NCBI RefSeq assembly: GCF_900119075.1
Contig: NZ_FPIP01000004.1
Span: 245,299-309,298 of the forward strand
DNA: 64,000 bases
Direction: 5' to 3'
Source of the DNA: Ruminococcus flavefaciens
GTDB lineage: Bacteria > Bacillota > Clostridia > Oscillospirales > Ruminococcaceae
The position numbers and the translations under genes were made by a program. Position 1 is the first letter of the stretch. Every line of letters begins with the position of its first letter. Shown piece by piece: positions 1 to 8,063 of the stretch. Under the pieces are notes generated by a model, which had not been told where the DNA came from, did no database searches, and worked only from the letters and a program-made list of their open reading frames with translations.

Positions 1-600
1 GGCAGTTCAATTTGCGATGTAATGGCTGTCAGCTCTCACCTTACGGGTTATGAGATCAAGAGCGACAGCGATGACTACAGCAGGCTTGACAGACAAGTCT
101 CTGCCTATGATAGTTTCTTTGACAAGAATTATCTTGTAATTAGTCAGAAGCACAGAAAATCAGCTGAAAACAAGGTTCCTCGTCACTGGGGAATAATATG
201 CATAGAGCAGGACAATGTTGAAATTCTTCGCAGAGCAGCAGACAATCCTAACGTGTCAAGACGCTCACAGCTAACTGTTTTATGGAAGCTTGAACTGAAA
301 AATATACTTGTCAAAAACTCGATGCCTATGTATGCTCAGAAGGACAAAAACTATATATCATACCAGATCTCAAAACAAGTTGATCCTGCTATTCTTGGTA
401 AACAAATTGCCTATGAGCTCTATAATCGTGAATATTCATATTATGATGCAAAAGACTTTACTATCAAAAACGATAGGGATAGAAGTCAAACACCGTTGTT
501 TGAGCTTCTTGAAAAGGTCACAGAAGACGATACAAACAGCTTTACTCTCGAGGAATGGATATCTTTATATACTCTTCGGTTTGCTACTGTAACTGCATGA
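1..600 (+). pseudogene. sce7726-like family protein, truncated at both ends
   Basis: The frame is open from the first base, so the true start lies outside the window; the first internal Met is at 22. The residues HLTGYEIKSDSDDYSRL and the following QV..YD..FDKNYLVI stretch resemble sce7726-family proteins, small proteins often found in mobile or defence islands whose function is not established. The last residues (LRFATVTA) are the antisense of bioA sequence, so the native C-terminus is missing and the stop at 598-600 is fortuitous. The junction with bioA lies at about 555-570. Family assignment is from memory of the motif and only moderately certain. Confidence 0.55.
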
Positions 601-1394
601 CCTATATATCCGCCCGTCAGAGCCTTTCCAAGAACAAGTATATCAGGCAGAACAAGATCAGCCACAAAGCGATTTCCTGTACGTCCGAAGCATGTTGCGA
701 CTTCATCAAAGATCAGCAATACATCATATTGATCGCATAACTGCCTTGCTCTTTCAAGAAAGCAGACATCATACATACGCATTCCGCCTGCACCCTGAAG
801 CAGCGGTTCAACGATAAAACAGGTCAGGCGTTCTCCGTATTCTTCAAATGCCTTTTCAAGTGCGGGTATCTCTATAGGTATATGGACAACACCACGCTTT
901 TTCTCGCTGTTAACGCCGAACGCAAAGTGATAGTCCTCATCATCACCGACTTCCATAGCCTTGAATGTATCTCCGTGATAGGCGTGTTCAAGCGAAAGTA
1001 TCATATCCCGGTCAGAACCTCGGTTTGTGTTGAACTGTAATGCCATTTTTAACGCAACTTCCACAGCAACGCTGCCTGAGTCTGAGAAAAAGCAGTAGTC
1101 CAGATCCCCAGGCAGCCATTGTGCCAGTTTGTCAGAGAGCTTTTGAACAGGTTCATGTGTCATTCCGCCAAGCATAATGTGTGCAAATTTTTCAAGCTGA
1201 CCGCTGATAGCAGCATTGATCTCTGGGTGATTGTAGCCATGAATAACACTCCACCACGAAGATACCGAGTCTATCAGGTCTTGACCGTCCTCTGTATAAA
1301 GATGAACGCCCTTGGCATGGGATATTTTTATGGGCGCATCAAGTGTTTTCATCTGAGCGTATGGATACCAGATCATATTTTTCTCCTCTGTCAC
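560..1394 (-). pseudogene. bioA: Adenosylmethionine-8-amino-7-oxononanoate aminotransferase, 3' truncated
   Basis: Class III PLP aminotransferase converting KAPA to DAPA in biotin synthesis. It starts MTEEKNMIWYPYAQMKT; the Met of MIWYPYAQ (1376) is an equally good start. Family motifs visible are SVSSWWSVIHGYNHPE, the PLP-binding region YCFFSDSGSVAVEVALKMA, LLIFDEVATCFGRTG (Asp of the cofactor site) and the Lys of GKALTGGYIGHAVTVANRRVY. Recognisable homology ends near residue 276 (nt 567). The frame then runs to a stop at 486 through antisense of the sce7726-like gene. Roughly 130-150 C-terminal residues of a normal ~430-450 aa BioA are absent, so the product is unlikely to be active. It overlaps the end of bioD and is the last gene of the biotin operon. 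Confidence 0.85.
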
Positions 1395-2070
1395 ATATTC
1401 TTTTCAGTACGTCTTCTGAAATGTCAATATCAGTATCAGTCTCACCGACACAGGCAATAACAGGCAGCCCCGTGAGTTTTTCACACATCAGCTTGTTATC
1501 CTCTTCCATTACATCGCCCTTGTGAAAGTTGTTCAGTATCAATCCCCGTATCTCCAGACCGTGAGCCTTCATGTATTCACAGGTAAGAACCACGCTGTTG
1601 ATCGTTCCAAGTCCTGCATCTGCCACTATGATCGTGGGAAGTCCGAGAGCTTTGATAATATCCTCAAGCATGATCTTTTTATCATCGCAGCGTATGGGAC
1701 ACACGATACCGCCGCTTCCTTCGCAGATAACGTATTCATATTCATCGCAGATCTTTTGGAACTGTTCCCTGACCGTACTGATTTCCACAGGATCACCCTC
1801 TATCCTTGAAGCGAGATGAGGTGATACTGCTGTTTCGTATATATAAGGACACATTGTATCAAGAGGCTGCGATATTCCTGAAATTTTCTTTACATAGGCA
1901 GCGTCACCCGGTATCAGTCTGCCGTTTTCATCACGTTCGTTTCCGCTGACTGCCGCTTTGAAATAGGCAGTGGCACAGCCTGCATTATGTAGCTTCCTGA
2001 CAAGCAGTGCTGTGACAAAGGTCTTTCCAATATCCGTCCCCGTGCCTGTAACAAATATTCCTTTATTCAT
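1339..2070 (-). CDS. bioD: Dethiobiotin synthetase
   Basis: 243 aa, normal length. ATP-dependent closure of the ureido ring of DAPA to dethiobiotin. The N-terminal P-loop GTGTDIGKT (residues 9-17) is diagnostic. A second family motif is VICEGSGGIVCPIRCDD with the substrate-binding acidic/Gly residues, followed by LPTIIVADAGLGTINS. Its start overlaps the bioB stop by 8 bases, and its own end overlaps the bioA start, so translation is probably coupled across bioB-bioD-bioA. The gene is intact although the bioA downstream is broken. Confidence 0.95.
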   Translation of the reverse strand: MNKGIFVTGTGTDIGKTFVTALLVRKLHNAGCATAYFKAAVSGNERDENGRLIPGDAAYVKKISGISQPLDTMCPYIYETAVSPHLASRIEGDPVEISTVREQFQKICDEYEYVICEGSGGIVCPIRCDDKKIMLEDIIKALGLPTIIVADAGLGTINSVVLTCEYMKAHGLEIRGLILNNFHKGDVMEEDNKLMCEKLTGLPVIACVGETDTDIDISEDVLKRICDRGEKYDLVSIRSDENT

Positions 2071-3037
2071 TTTTATCGCTCCCCGTACAATAGCCGATCC
2101 TGTTCAGCATAGCAATATCTTCACGGATACGATTGCCCGATGTCGTCAGCATATCTCCTGTGATAGCCGAATTTGCACCCGAAAGGAAAGCACGTTCACC
2201 ACAGTTTGTCATAAGGTTTCGTCCTGCGGCAAGGCGAATATCGGCTTCGGGAACGATAAAGCGGAATATCGCAACAGTCCGCAGAATATCAGACTCGGTG
2301 ATACGTTCGATATTTTCCAGAGGTGTGCCTTTAATGGGGATAAGAGCATTTATCGGTATCGAACTTACGCCAAGCTCACTGAGTGTCAGAGCCATGTAGA
2401 TACGATCCTGCCAGCTTTCGCCCATACCTATGATACCACCCGAACATATTTCAAGTCCTGCCGCCTTCGCTCTGCGTATGCATTCCAGCTTATCCTCAAA
2501 AGTATGTGTTGTGCAGATGTTTTTAAAATTTGCTCTCGAAGTCTCTATATTCGCATGATACCTTGTAACTCCTGCACGGCGAAGATCAGAAAACTGTTCT
2601 TCTTCCAGAAGACCGAATGAAGCACATAAACCAACATGGTTTTCACATGAAAGGGTACGGTAGGTGTCAAGGGCCTTTTCAAACTCATCACCGCTCAGTC
2701 TGCGCCCTGCGGTAACTATCGCAAAGCGGTGTACGCCCTGTTTTTCGTTATGATTACATTCAGTTACGATCTGATGCTTATCAAGAAAAGCATATTCTTC
2801 GATACCCGTACAGTGATGGGCGGATTGTGCACAGAACTTGCAGTCCTCGGAGCATCGACCGCTTCTGCCGTTGATGATACTGCAAAGATTGGCTGTGCCA
2901 CCGCTGAAATGTTTACGCAGTTTATCTGCACATTCTGTAAGCACGTCTAATTCAGTGTTCAGCAGAAAACTCAGATCATCATTTTTCGTCAGCCTTCTGC
3001 CGTTGATTATCTGTTCGGTCATATTCTTGATATCCAT
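2063..3037 (-). CDS. bioB: Biotin synthase (radical SAM)
   Basis: 324 aa. Inserts sulfur into dethiobiotin. The radical-SAM cluster motif C62-SED-C66-KF-C69 is present in GRCSEDCKFCAQS, the BioB form CxxxCxxC. Further family motifs are YHANIETSRANF, EICSGGIIGMGES and the C-terminal RLAAGRNLMTNCGERAF that contributes ligands of the auxiliary [2Fe-2S] cluster. The start codon overlaps the bioY stop (TAATG, 3035-3039), with an AAAGGAAC ribosome-binding site inside bioY, so bioY and bioB are translationally coupled. Confidence 0.95.
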   Translation of the reverse strand: MDIKNMTEQIINGRRLTKNDDLSFLLNTELDVLTECADKLRKHFSGGTANLCSIINGRSGRCSEDCKFCAQSAHHCTGIEEYAFLDKHQIVTECNHNEKQGVHRFAIVTAGRRLSGDEFEKALDTYRTLSCENHVGLCASFGLLEEEQFSDLRRAGVTRYHANIETSRANFKNICTTHTFEDKLECIRRAKAAGLEICSGGIIGMGESWQDRIYMALTLSELGVSSIPINALIPIKGTPLENIERITESDILRTVAIFRFIVPEADIRLAAGRNLMTNCGERAFLSGANSAITGDMLTTSGNRIREDIAMLNRIGYCTGSDKNE

Positions 3038-3603
3038 TATATTGTTCCTTTCGCATAGATTACAGGCATAAGCCGTTTTGCTAAAGTAGTAGATAATAAG
3101 CAGAGTGCAATATCTCCTGGTACTGCAAGCACAAAGCAGTACAGGAACAAAGCGCCGATACCGATAGGGTCACGCAGGTATACTGCACTTATCATATAAT
3201 AATATAGCATTCCAAGTGCATAAACAACCGCAAGTCCTGTAAAACAGCCGATCAGGATGTGTTTTGTATCAGGTTTTCCGCTGTGAGCAATACATCCGGC
3301 AATATATGAGCCTGCAATAAAACCAATAAGATAGCCGAATGTCGGTTGCAACACATAACCTATACCGCCTCCGCCTGTAAAAACAGGCGGTCCTGCAAGC
3401 CCAAGAATAACATACAGAGCTGTTGCCGCAGCACCTTTGTTTTTTCCAAGAATGATCCCTGCAAGAGTTGTGAACAGAAACTGCAATGTGAACGGGCAAA
3501 CAGGGACAGGGATACGAATATATGCGCCTGCTGTTATCAGAGCAGTAAACATTGCTGTCAGAACCATACTTTTTGTTTTGTTTATGTTGTTAATGTCAAT
3601 CAC
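3037..3603 (-). CDS. bioY: Biotin ECF transporter S component BioY
   Basis: 188 aa, hydrophobic with about six membrane segments; substrate-specific subunit of the biotin energy-coupling-factor transporter. BioY hallmarks visible are TALITAGAYIRIPVPVCPFTLQ near the N-terminus, GPPVFTGGGGIGYVLQPTFGYLIGF in the middle and DPIGIGALFLYCFVLAVPGD near the end. The start is GTG (3601-3603) directly behind a strong GGAGGAA ribosome-binding site; no ATG fits as well. First gene of the biotin operon, behind the promoter/operator at 3618-3671. No EcfA or EcfT genes are in the window, so it must use shared ECF modules elsewhere or act alone. Confidence 0.93.
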   Translation of the reverse strand: MIDINNINKTKSMVLTAMFTALITAGAYIRIPVPVCPFTLQFLFTTLAGIILGKNKGAAATALYVILGLAGPPVFTGGGGIGYVLQPTFGYLIGFIAGSYIAGCIAHSGKPDTKHILIGCFTGLAVVYALGMLYYYMISAVYLRDPIGIGALFLYCFVLAVPGDIALCLLSTTLAKRLMPVIYAKGTI

Positions 3604-3617
3604 TTCCTCCGTTCAAT

Positions 3618-3671
3618 ATTATAGCACTGCGCAGCTCTGTTGTCAACCATTATTTTTATAAAGGTTGACAA
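3618..3671 (-). promoter_or_regulatory. bioY promoter overlapped by a BirA-type biotin operator
   Basis: On the minus strand a consensus promoter is visible: TTGACA (3641-3646), 17 bases, TATAAT (3618-3623). A perfect inverted repeat TTGTCAACC (3640-3648) - 14 bases - GGTTGACAA (3663-3671) covers the -35 box. Its form matches the BirA operators of Firmicutes (TTGT-AACC / GGTT-ACAA arms with a 14-16 base spacer). Biotinyl-AMP-loaded BirA would block RNA polymerase here. The geometry is read directly; BirA binding is inferred from the motif and the downstream genes. Confidence 0.92.
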
Positions 3672-3699
3672 TAAAAGTGAAACAATTCACCCTAAATAG

Positions 3700-3728
3700 A
3701 ACAGCCCTCAGAATTACTGAAGGCTGTT
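3700..3728. terminator. Hairpin between the bio promoter and a relic
   Basis: AACAGCCCTCAG and CTGAAGGCTGTT form a 12-bp stem with one mismatch around an AATTA loop. No long T-run follows on either strand, so it is a weak terminator or part of an element end. Confidence 0.4.
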
Positions 3729-3807
3729 CAGATATTCAGTTCCAATAGGTTATAACCTGATAATGGGATATACGCTTGCAAAAATGCATTTAAAATTGTT
3801 TCCTACT

Positions 3808-4069
3808 GGCTTCTTTTTAAAAAGCGACAGAGAGATTCGTTTTTTGTAATGCAACGTTTTTGCCTATTTATAGCCGTTTATAAAATTAGTGTGGAATAAT
3901 TGAGGGGAATAGTATTAATCTGATTGAAATTCATTTCTCCTATAGCCGTTCTCTTTCGATTATTGATATATTGATAATCATGCTTATCTAGCTTAATTTC
4001 AATGATATATGAACGACGCAAGTAGTTAACGGCTCCCTGCCAATAGCGTACCGCTATACTATTGGTATA
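3808..4069 (-). repeat. Repeat family A, copy 1: decayed ORF end plus tRNA-3'-end-like sequence
   Basis: This otherwise gene-free gap holds an open but start-less frame (4069 to 3878, minus) ending YSTLIL, followed by GGCTATAAATAGGC and by CGAATCTCTCTGTCGC and TTTTTAAAAAGAAGCC (about 3808-3842). The same order occurs at 26063-26290 on the plus strand: the reading frames match there (NNRKRTAIGEMNF versus NNRKRNAIPEIVF; INTIPLNYST versus NNSIPLIYST). A partial third copy is at 10021-10085. The tail resembles the T-loop and acceptor end of a serine tRNA. I read it as the footprint of an integrative element; the protein is not recognised. Confidence 0.6.
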
Positions 4070-4125
4070 TTATAACAGCGATACTCATATCACAGTTACA
4101 GGCGCTTTTTTGTTTGGTTTAATTA

Positions 4126-5757
4126 TCAGGAGAGATCAGTGTGTCTTACTGCGTCTCTGACCTTGAGTACAAAGGAAGGCGAAACTGAAAGCTCGTCTAT
4201 ACCCATTCTCAGGAATGTTTCGGTAAGACTTGTGTCAGCTGCAAGTTCGCCGCATATACCTATCCACGCACCATTTGCATGGGCATTTTTGGCAGACATT
4301 TCTATGAGCCGGAGAATAGCTTCATGGTGTGTATCAACGAATTGTTCAACGGCACTGTTCTGCCTGTCACAGGCGAGAGTGTATTGTGTCAGATCATTGG
4401 TACCTACGCTGAAAAAGTCAACAAGAGGAGCAAGTTTATCGCTTATGACAGCTGCTGCGGGAGTTTCGATCATTATACCGAGTTCTGCGTTTTCATCGAA
4501 GTCTACTCCGTCAACGCGGAGCTCCTCTCTGACCTCTGCGCATATTTTTTTGATCTGTTCCACCTCCGATACACTTGTTATCATAGGGAACATGATACCA
4601 AGCTTGCCGAATGCGGAAGCCCTGTAAAGGGCACGGAGCTGTGTCCTGAATATCTCTGGACGAGTGAGACAGATCCTTATAGCTCTGAAACCGAGGGCAG
4701 GATTGTCCTCCTTTGCGAGATCAAAATAATCCACCTTCTTGTCAGCGCCGATGTCAAGAGTACGTATAATGACCTTTTTGCCAGCCATGCTTTCAAGCAC
4801 CTTTTTGTAGGCAGCAAACTGCTGCTCTTCGGTCGGATAATCGCTGCTCTCAAGATAGAGAAATTCACTTCGGAATAGACCAATTCCTCCTGCGTCGTTG
4901 GCAAGAACTGCTCCGATATGATCCACTCCGCCGATATTGGCAAAAATATTGATCCTTGTTCCGTCGAGCGTAACGTTTTCCTTGCCTTTTAACTCCTGGA
5001 GAAGCCTCTTCTTTTCCTCGTCCTCTTTCTGCTTCGTTTCGAGTTTTTCGAGAGCCTCGGTGTCAGGAGAGAGGAATACCTCACCGGTATATCCGTCAAC
5101 TGCGGCAAACATACCGTCTGACACAGCTGAGAGAAAATCATCACCTGCACCAATAACGGCAGGGATATTCATATTCCTTGCCAGTATAGCTGTGTGAGAA
5201 TTTGAAGAGCCGTGAGATGTAACAAAAGCGAGGACCTTGTTCTTGTCCAGCAGAACGGTTTCGCTGGGAGCCAGATCGTCTGCACAGATTATCACTTTTT
5301 CGTCGCTGCTGTTCTCCTGAGAACCGTCGTCTGAAAGGCAGGCGATAATGCGATTCGATATATCCTTTACGTCTGCGGAGCGCGCCTGCATATAGGCATC
5401 GTCCATAGACGCGAACATTTCTGAAAAGTTATCGGCGGTCACCGAGACTGCATATTCTGCATTGACAGACTGAGTGTCGATAATACTTTCGATGGACTCG
5501 TTGTAATCGTCATCTTCGATCATCATCATGTGTATCTCAAAGATCTGAGCATTCTGCTCACCGACCTCCTTGAGTGCTTTGTCATATATTTCCTGAAGCT
5601 GAGCTGTTGCCGCTTCCTTTGCGGCTTCCAGTCTTTTCTTCTCGGCAGCTGTATCGCTGACGTGTATTCGCTTTACAGTTGTGTCCCTTCGTTTGAAAAC
5701 AGAGATCTTACCGATAGCTACAGCACCGTAAACTCCCTTGCCTTTGAAAATGGTCAT
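4126..5757 (-). CDS. ptsI: Phosphoenolpyruvate-protein phosphotransferase (PTS enzyme I)
   Basis: 543 aa, slightly shorter than typical (~570). Cytoplasmic first step of the PTS: autophosphorylates from PEP and passes phosphate to HPr. The phospho-His is His188 in GSSNSHTAILARNMNIPA. The PEP/Mg site motifs GIGLFRSEFLYL, RTLDIGADK, ELGIMIETPAA and FFSVGTNDLTQYTLACDR and the catalytic Cys region WIGICGELAAD are all present. Last gene of fruR-fruK-fruA-ptsH-ptsI, 61 bases behind ptsH with a GGAGG site. General PTS genes in the fructose operon suggest the system is dedicated to fructose. Confidence 0.95.
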   Translation of the reverse strand: MTIFKGKGVYGAVAIGKISVFKRRDTTVKRIHVSDTAAEKKRLEAAKEAATAQLQEIYDKALKEVGEQNAQIFEIHMMMIEDDDYNESIESIIDTQSVNAEYAVSVTADNFSEMFASMDDAYMQARSADVKDISNRIIACLSDDGSQENSSDEKVIICADDLAPSETVLLDKNKVLAFVTSHGSSNSHTAILARNMNIPAVIGAGDDFLSAVSDGMFAAVDGYTGEVFLSPDTEALEKLETKQKEDEEKKRLLQELKGKENVTLDGTRINIFANIGGVDHIGAVLANDAGGIGLFRSEFLYLESSDYPTEEQQFAAYKKVLESMAGKKVIIRTLDIGADKKVDYFDLAKEDNPALGFRAIRICLTRPEIFRTQLRALYRASAFGKLGIMFPMITSVSEVEQIKKICAEVREELRVDGVDFDENAELGIMIETPAAAVISDKLAPLVDFFSVGTNDLTQYTLACDRQNSAVEQFVDTHHEAILRLIEMSAKNAHANGAWIGICGELAADTSLTETFLRMGIDELSVSPSFVLKVRDAVRHTDLS

Positions 5758-5818
5758 ATTGATGCACCTCCTTTAAAGGTATGGGACAGCAATGATGCCG
5801 TCCCATTTTCGTTTGGAA

Positions 5819-6085
5819 TTATTCGCCGAAACCGTTCTCGAACATTGCAGCGAGTTCATCAAGAACTGCCTGCTCGTTACCGCCGTTAACGACTATTTCC
5901 ACTTCGGTGCCCTTTTTGAGTCCTGCTGCCATGATCTGCATGACATTTTTAGCCTTGATGTCCTTATCATTGGTTTTGAGAATGACCTCGCTGTCTGAAT
6001 GAGCCTTGACAGCCTTTGCGATCATACCTGCGGGTCTCATGTGCATACCTTCTGCGTTTACGATATTTACCTTTTTTGATACCAT
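5819..6085 (-). CDS. ptsH: Phosphocarrier protein HPr, lacking the regulatory serine
   Basis: 88 aa, full length. The active-site His15 sits in GMHMRPAG. Aligned by eye with Bacillus subtilis HPr, the Ser46 region (LKSIMGVMSLG) reads AKNVMQIMAAG here, so the HPr-kinase target serine is Asn47 with one upstream residue inserted. The phosphotransfer role is intact, but HPr(Ser-P)-dependent catabolite repression could not work through this protein. It lies between fruA and ptsI in the fructose operon. A second HPr with the serine may exist elsewhere in the genome. Confidence 0.93.
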   Translation of the reverse strand: MVSKKVNIVNAEGMHMRPAGMIAKAVKAHSDSEVILKTNDKDIKAKNVMQIMAAGLKKGTEVEIVVNGGNEQAVLDELAAMFENGFGE

Positions 6086-6116
6086 AAATTTTCACTCCTT
6101 ATAATAATGATTTGTT

Positions 6117-8036
6117 TTATGCGTTCTGAGGATGCTTCTTTTTGAGCAGAGCCAGCATTAACATTCCAACTACTGAGCCGATGGCAAGTGCTATAACATA
6201 CTGGAGAGGGTGTCCTACCACAGGGAATACGAATATACCGCCGTGAGGAGCTCTGAGCGTACAGCCGAATGCCATTGATATGCCGCCTGCTGTTGCCGCA
6301 CCTACGATACAGGAGGGGATCACTCTTGCAGGGTCAGCTGCGGCGTAGGGGATAGCGCCTTCTGTTATGAAGCTGAGTCCCATAATGTAGTTGACGGGAC
6401 CGTTCTTGCGTTCCTCCTCGGTAAATCTGTTTTTGAAGAATGTGGTAGCCAGTGCTATAGCGATAGGGGGGACCATACCTCCTAACATTACTGCTGCCAT
6501 GATATTGAAGTTGCCCTGAGAGATAGCAGCAACGCCGAATACATAGGCTGCCTTGTTGAAGGGACCGCCCATGTCTATCGCCATCATACCTCCGAGTATG
6601 CAGCCAAGGAGGATCTTGCTCGAGTCGCCCATGCTGTTGAGGAAGTTGGAGAGACCGTCGTTGAGAATGCCCATTACAGGGTTGACTGCACACATCATGA
6701 TGCCGACAATGGCGAGTCCTCCGAGAGGATAAATGAGTACGGGCTTGATACCGTTGAGAGCCTTGGGCAGCTTATTGCACGCCTTTTCCAGGCAAAGTGT
6801 GAGGTATCCGCCGATAAAGCCCGCCAGCAGTGCACCGAGGAAGCCTGAGGGAACATCTCCTCCCGGAGAAGCAAAGGTTGCACCTGCGGCTGCCATTGCG
6901 CCTCCTGCCATACCGACAAGGAAGCCGGGGCGGTCAGCTATGCTGAGTCCGATATATCCTGCAAGCACAGGTATCATGAACTGGAAAGCGTAGTTTCCGA
7001 TAGTCTTGAACCATGCCGCAGCCGCAAGGTGGGAACCGAAATCACCGTCCTGGGGAGCGCCTCCGAAGGAGTCTATCAGGAAGGCTAACGCGATAAAAAT
7101 TCCTCCCGCAACTGTGAAGGGCAGCATATTTGAAACGCCGTTCATGAGGTGTTTGTAAAGCTTTCTTCCGAAGCCTTCGCTGTCAGATGTGCTCGATGAG
7201 CTGCTGTCGGCTTCGCCCTCATGATGATATACGGGAGCGTCGCCTGCTTCGATGCGGTTTATAAGCTCCTCGGGGATCTTTATACCGTCTGATACCTTGG
7301 TCTTTATGACTTTTTTGCCGTTGAAACGCGCCATAGAGACAGTCTTGTCGGCAGCTACGATTATACCGTCACAGGCGTCTATCTCCTCCTGAGTGAGGAT
7401 ATTCTTTGCACCACCTGAGCCGTTTGTCTCAACTTTAATAGAGATACCCAGCTTTTTGCCTGCTTTTTCAAGAGCCTCGGCAGCCATATAGGTGTGGGCA
7501 ATACCCGTCGGGCAGGCGGTTACCGCAAGAACTTTATATCCGTTTTCGGATCTTTCTTCAGCAGCAGGTTCGTCGGGATATTTCTCCTTCTCCATATCGT
7601 CGATGACCTTCAGGAACTCATCAGCGTCCTTGGCTTTCAGAAGGTCGTCTCTGAAATCCTCGTCCATGAGTATAGTCATAAGTCTGGACAGAACTTCAAG
7701 ATGAACATCTCCGTCATTGGGGGCTGCTATCATAAACAGCAGATTTGAGGGCTCATCATCAAGGGCTTCGTAATCAACTCCATCCGGAACTGTCATTGCC
7801 GCCAGTGATGGAGCCTTTACAGCTTCGCTTTTTGCGTGTGGTATTGCAATTCCTTCGCCAACAGCGGTCGAACCCTTTTCCTCTCTTGCGAGGATGCCTT
7901 TTTTATAAGATTCCTTATCGGCGATATTTCCGCCTTTTACCTGAAGGTCTATGAGCATATCGATAGCTTCGAATTTTGACTTTGGGGAAGCGTTTAGCTT
8001 GATGCTATTTTTGCTGAGCAGATCTACAATTCTCAT
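6117..8036 (-). CDS. fruA: PTS fructose transporter, EIIABC
   Basis: 639 aa membrane protein that imports fructose and phosphorylates it to fructose 1-phosphate. Domain order: EIIA at about 1-150 with phospho-His67 in GIAIPHAKS, EIIB at about 167-265 with phospho-Cys175 in AVTACPTGIAHTYMAAEAL, a Ser-rich linker at about 275-290 and a hydrophobic EIIC at about 295-630. EIIC motifs include LAGYIGLSIADRPGF and a late APHGGIFVFP. Domain order ABC is the usual FruA form. It follows fruK by 27 bases and precedes ptsH. Confidence 0.95.
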   Translation of the reverse strand: MRIVDLLSKNSIKLNASPKSKFEAIDMLIDLQVKGGNIADKESYKKGILAREEKGSTAVGEGIAIPHAKSEAVKAPSLAAMTVPDGVDYEALDDEPSNLLFMIAAPNDGDVHLEVLSRLMTILMDEDFRDDLLKAKDADEFLKVIDDMEKEKYPDEPAAEERSENGYKVLAVTACPTGIAHTYMAAEALEKAGKKLGISIKVETNGSGGAKNILTQEEIDACDGIIVAADKTVSMARFNGKKVIKTKVSDGIKIPEELINRIEAGDAPVYHHEGEADSSSSSTSDSEGFGRKLYKHLMNGVSNMLPFTVAGGIFIALAFLIDSFGGAPQDGDFGSHLAAAAWFKTIGNYAFQFMIPVLAGYIGLSIADRPGFLVGMAGGAMAAAGATFASPGGDVPSGFLGALLAGFIGGYLTLCLEKACNKLPKALNGIKPVLIYPLGGLAIVGIMMCAVNPVMGILNDGLSNFLNSMGDSSKILLGCILGGMMAIDMGGPFNKAAYVFGVAAISQGNFNIMAAVMLGGMVPPIAIALATTFFKNRFTEEERKNGPVNYIMGLSFITEGAIPYAAADPARVIPSCIVGAATAGGISMAFGCTLRAPHGGIFVFPVVGHPLQYVIALAIGSVVGMLMLALLKKKHPQNA

Positions 8037-8063
8037 GAGCTATTCCTCCTTACTGTTGTAATA

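Noticed and set aside
3700..3728. Riboswitch upstream of the biotin operon
   Set aside because: It is a simple imperfect hairpin upstream of the promoter, not in the transcribed leader; the BirA operator explains regulation.
4279..4878. Long plus-strand frame opposite ptsI
   Set aside because: It is an antisense shadow of a confidently identified gene, without a ribosome-binding site or family motifs; many similar shadows were left out.
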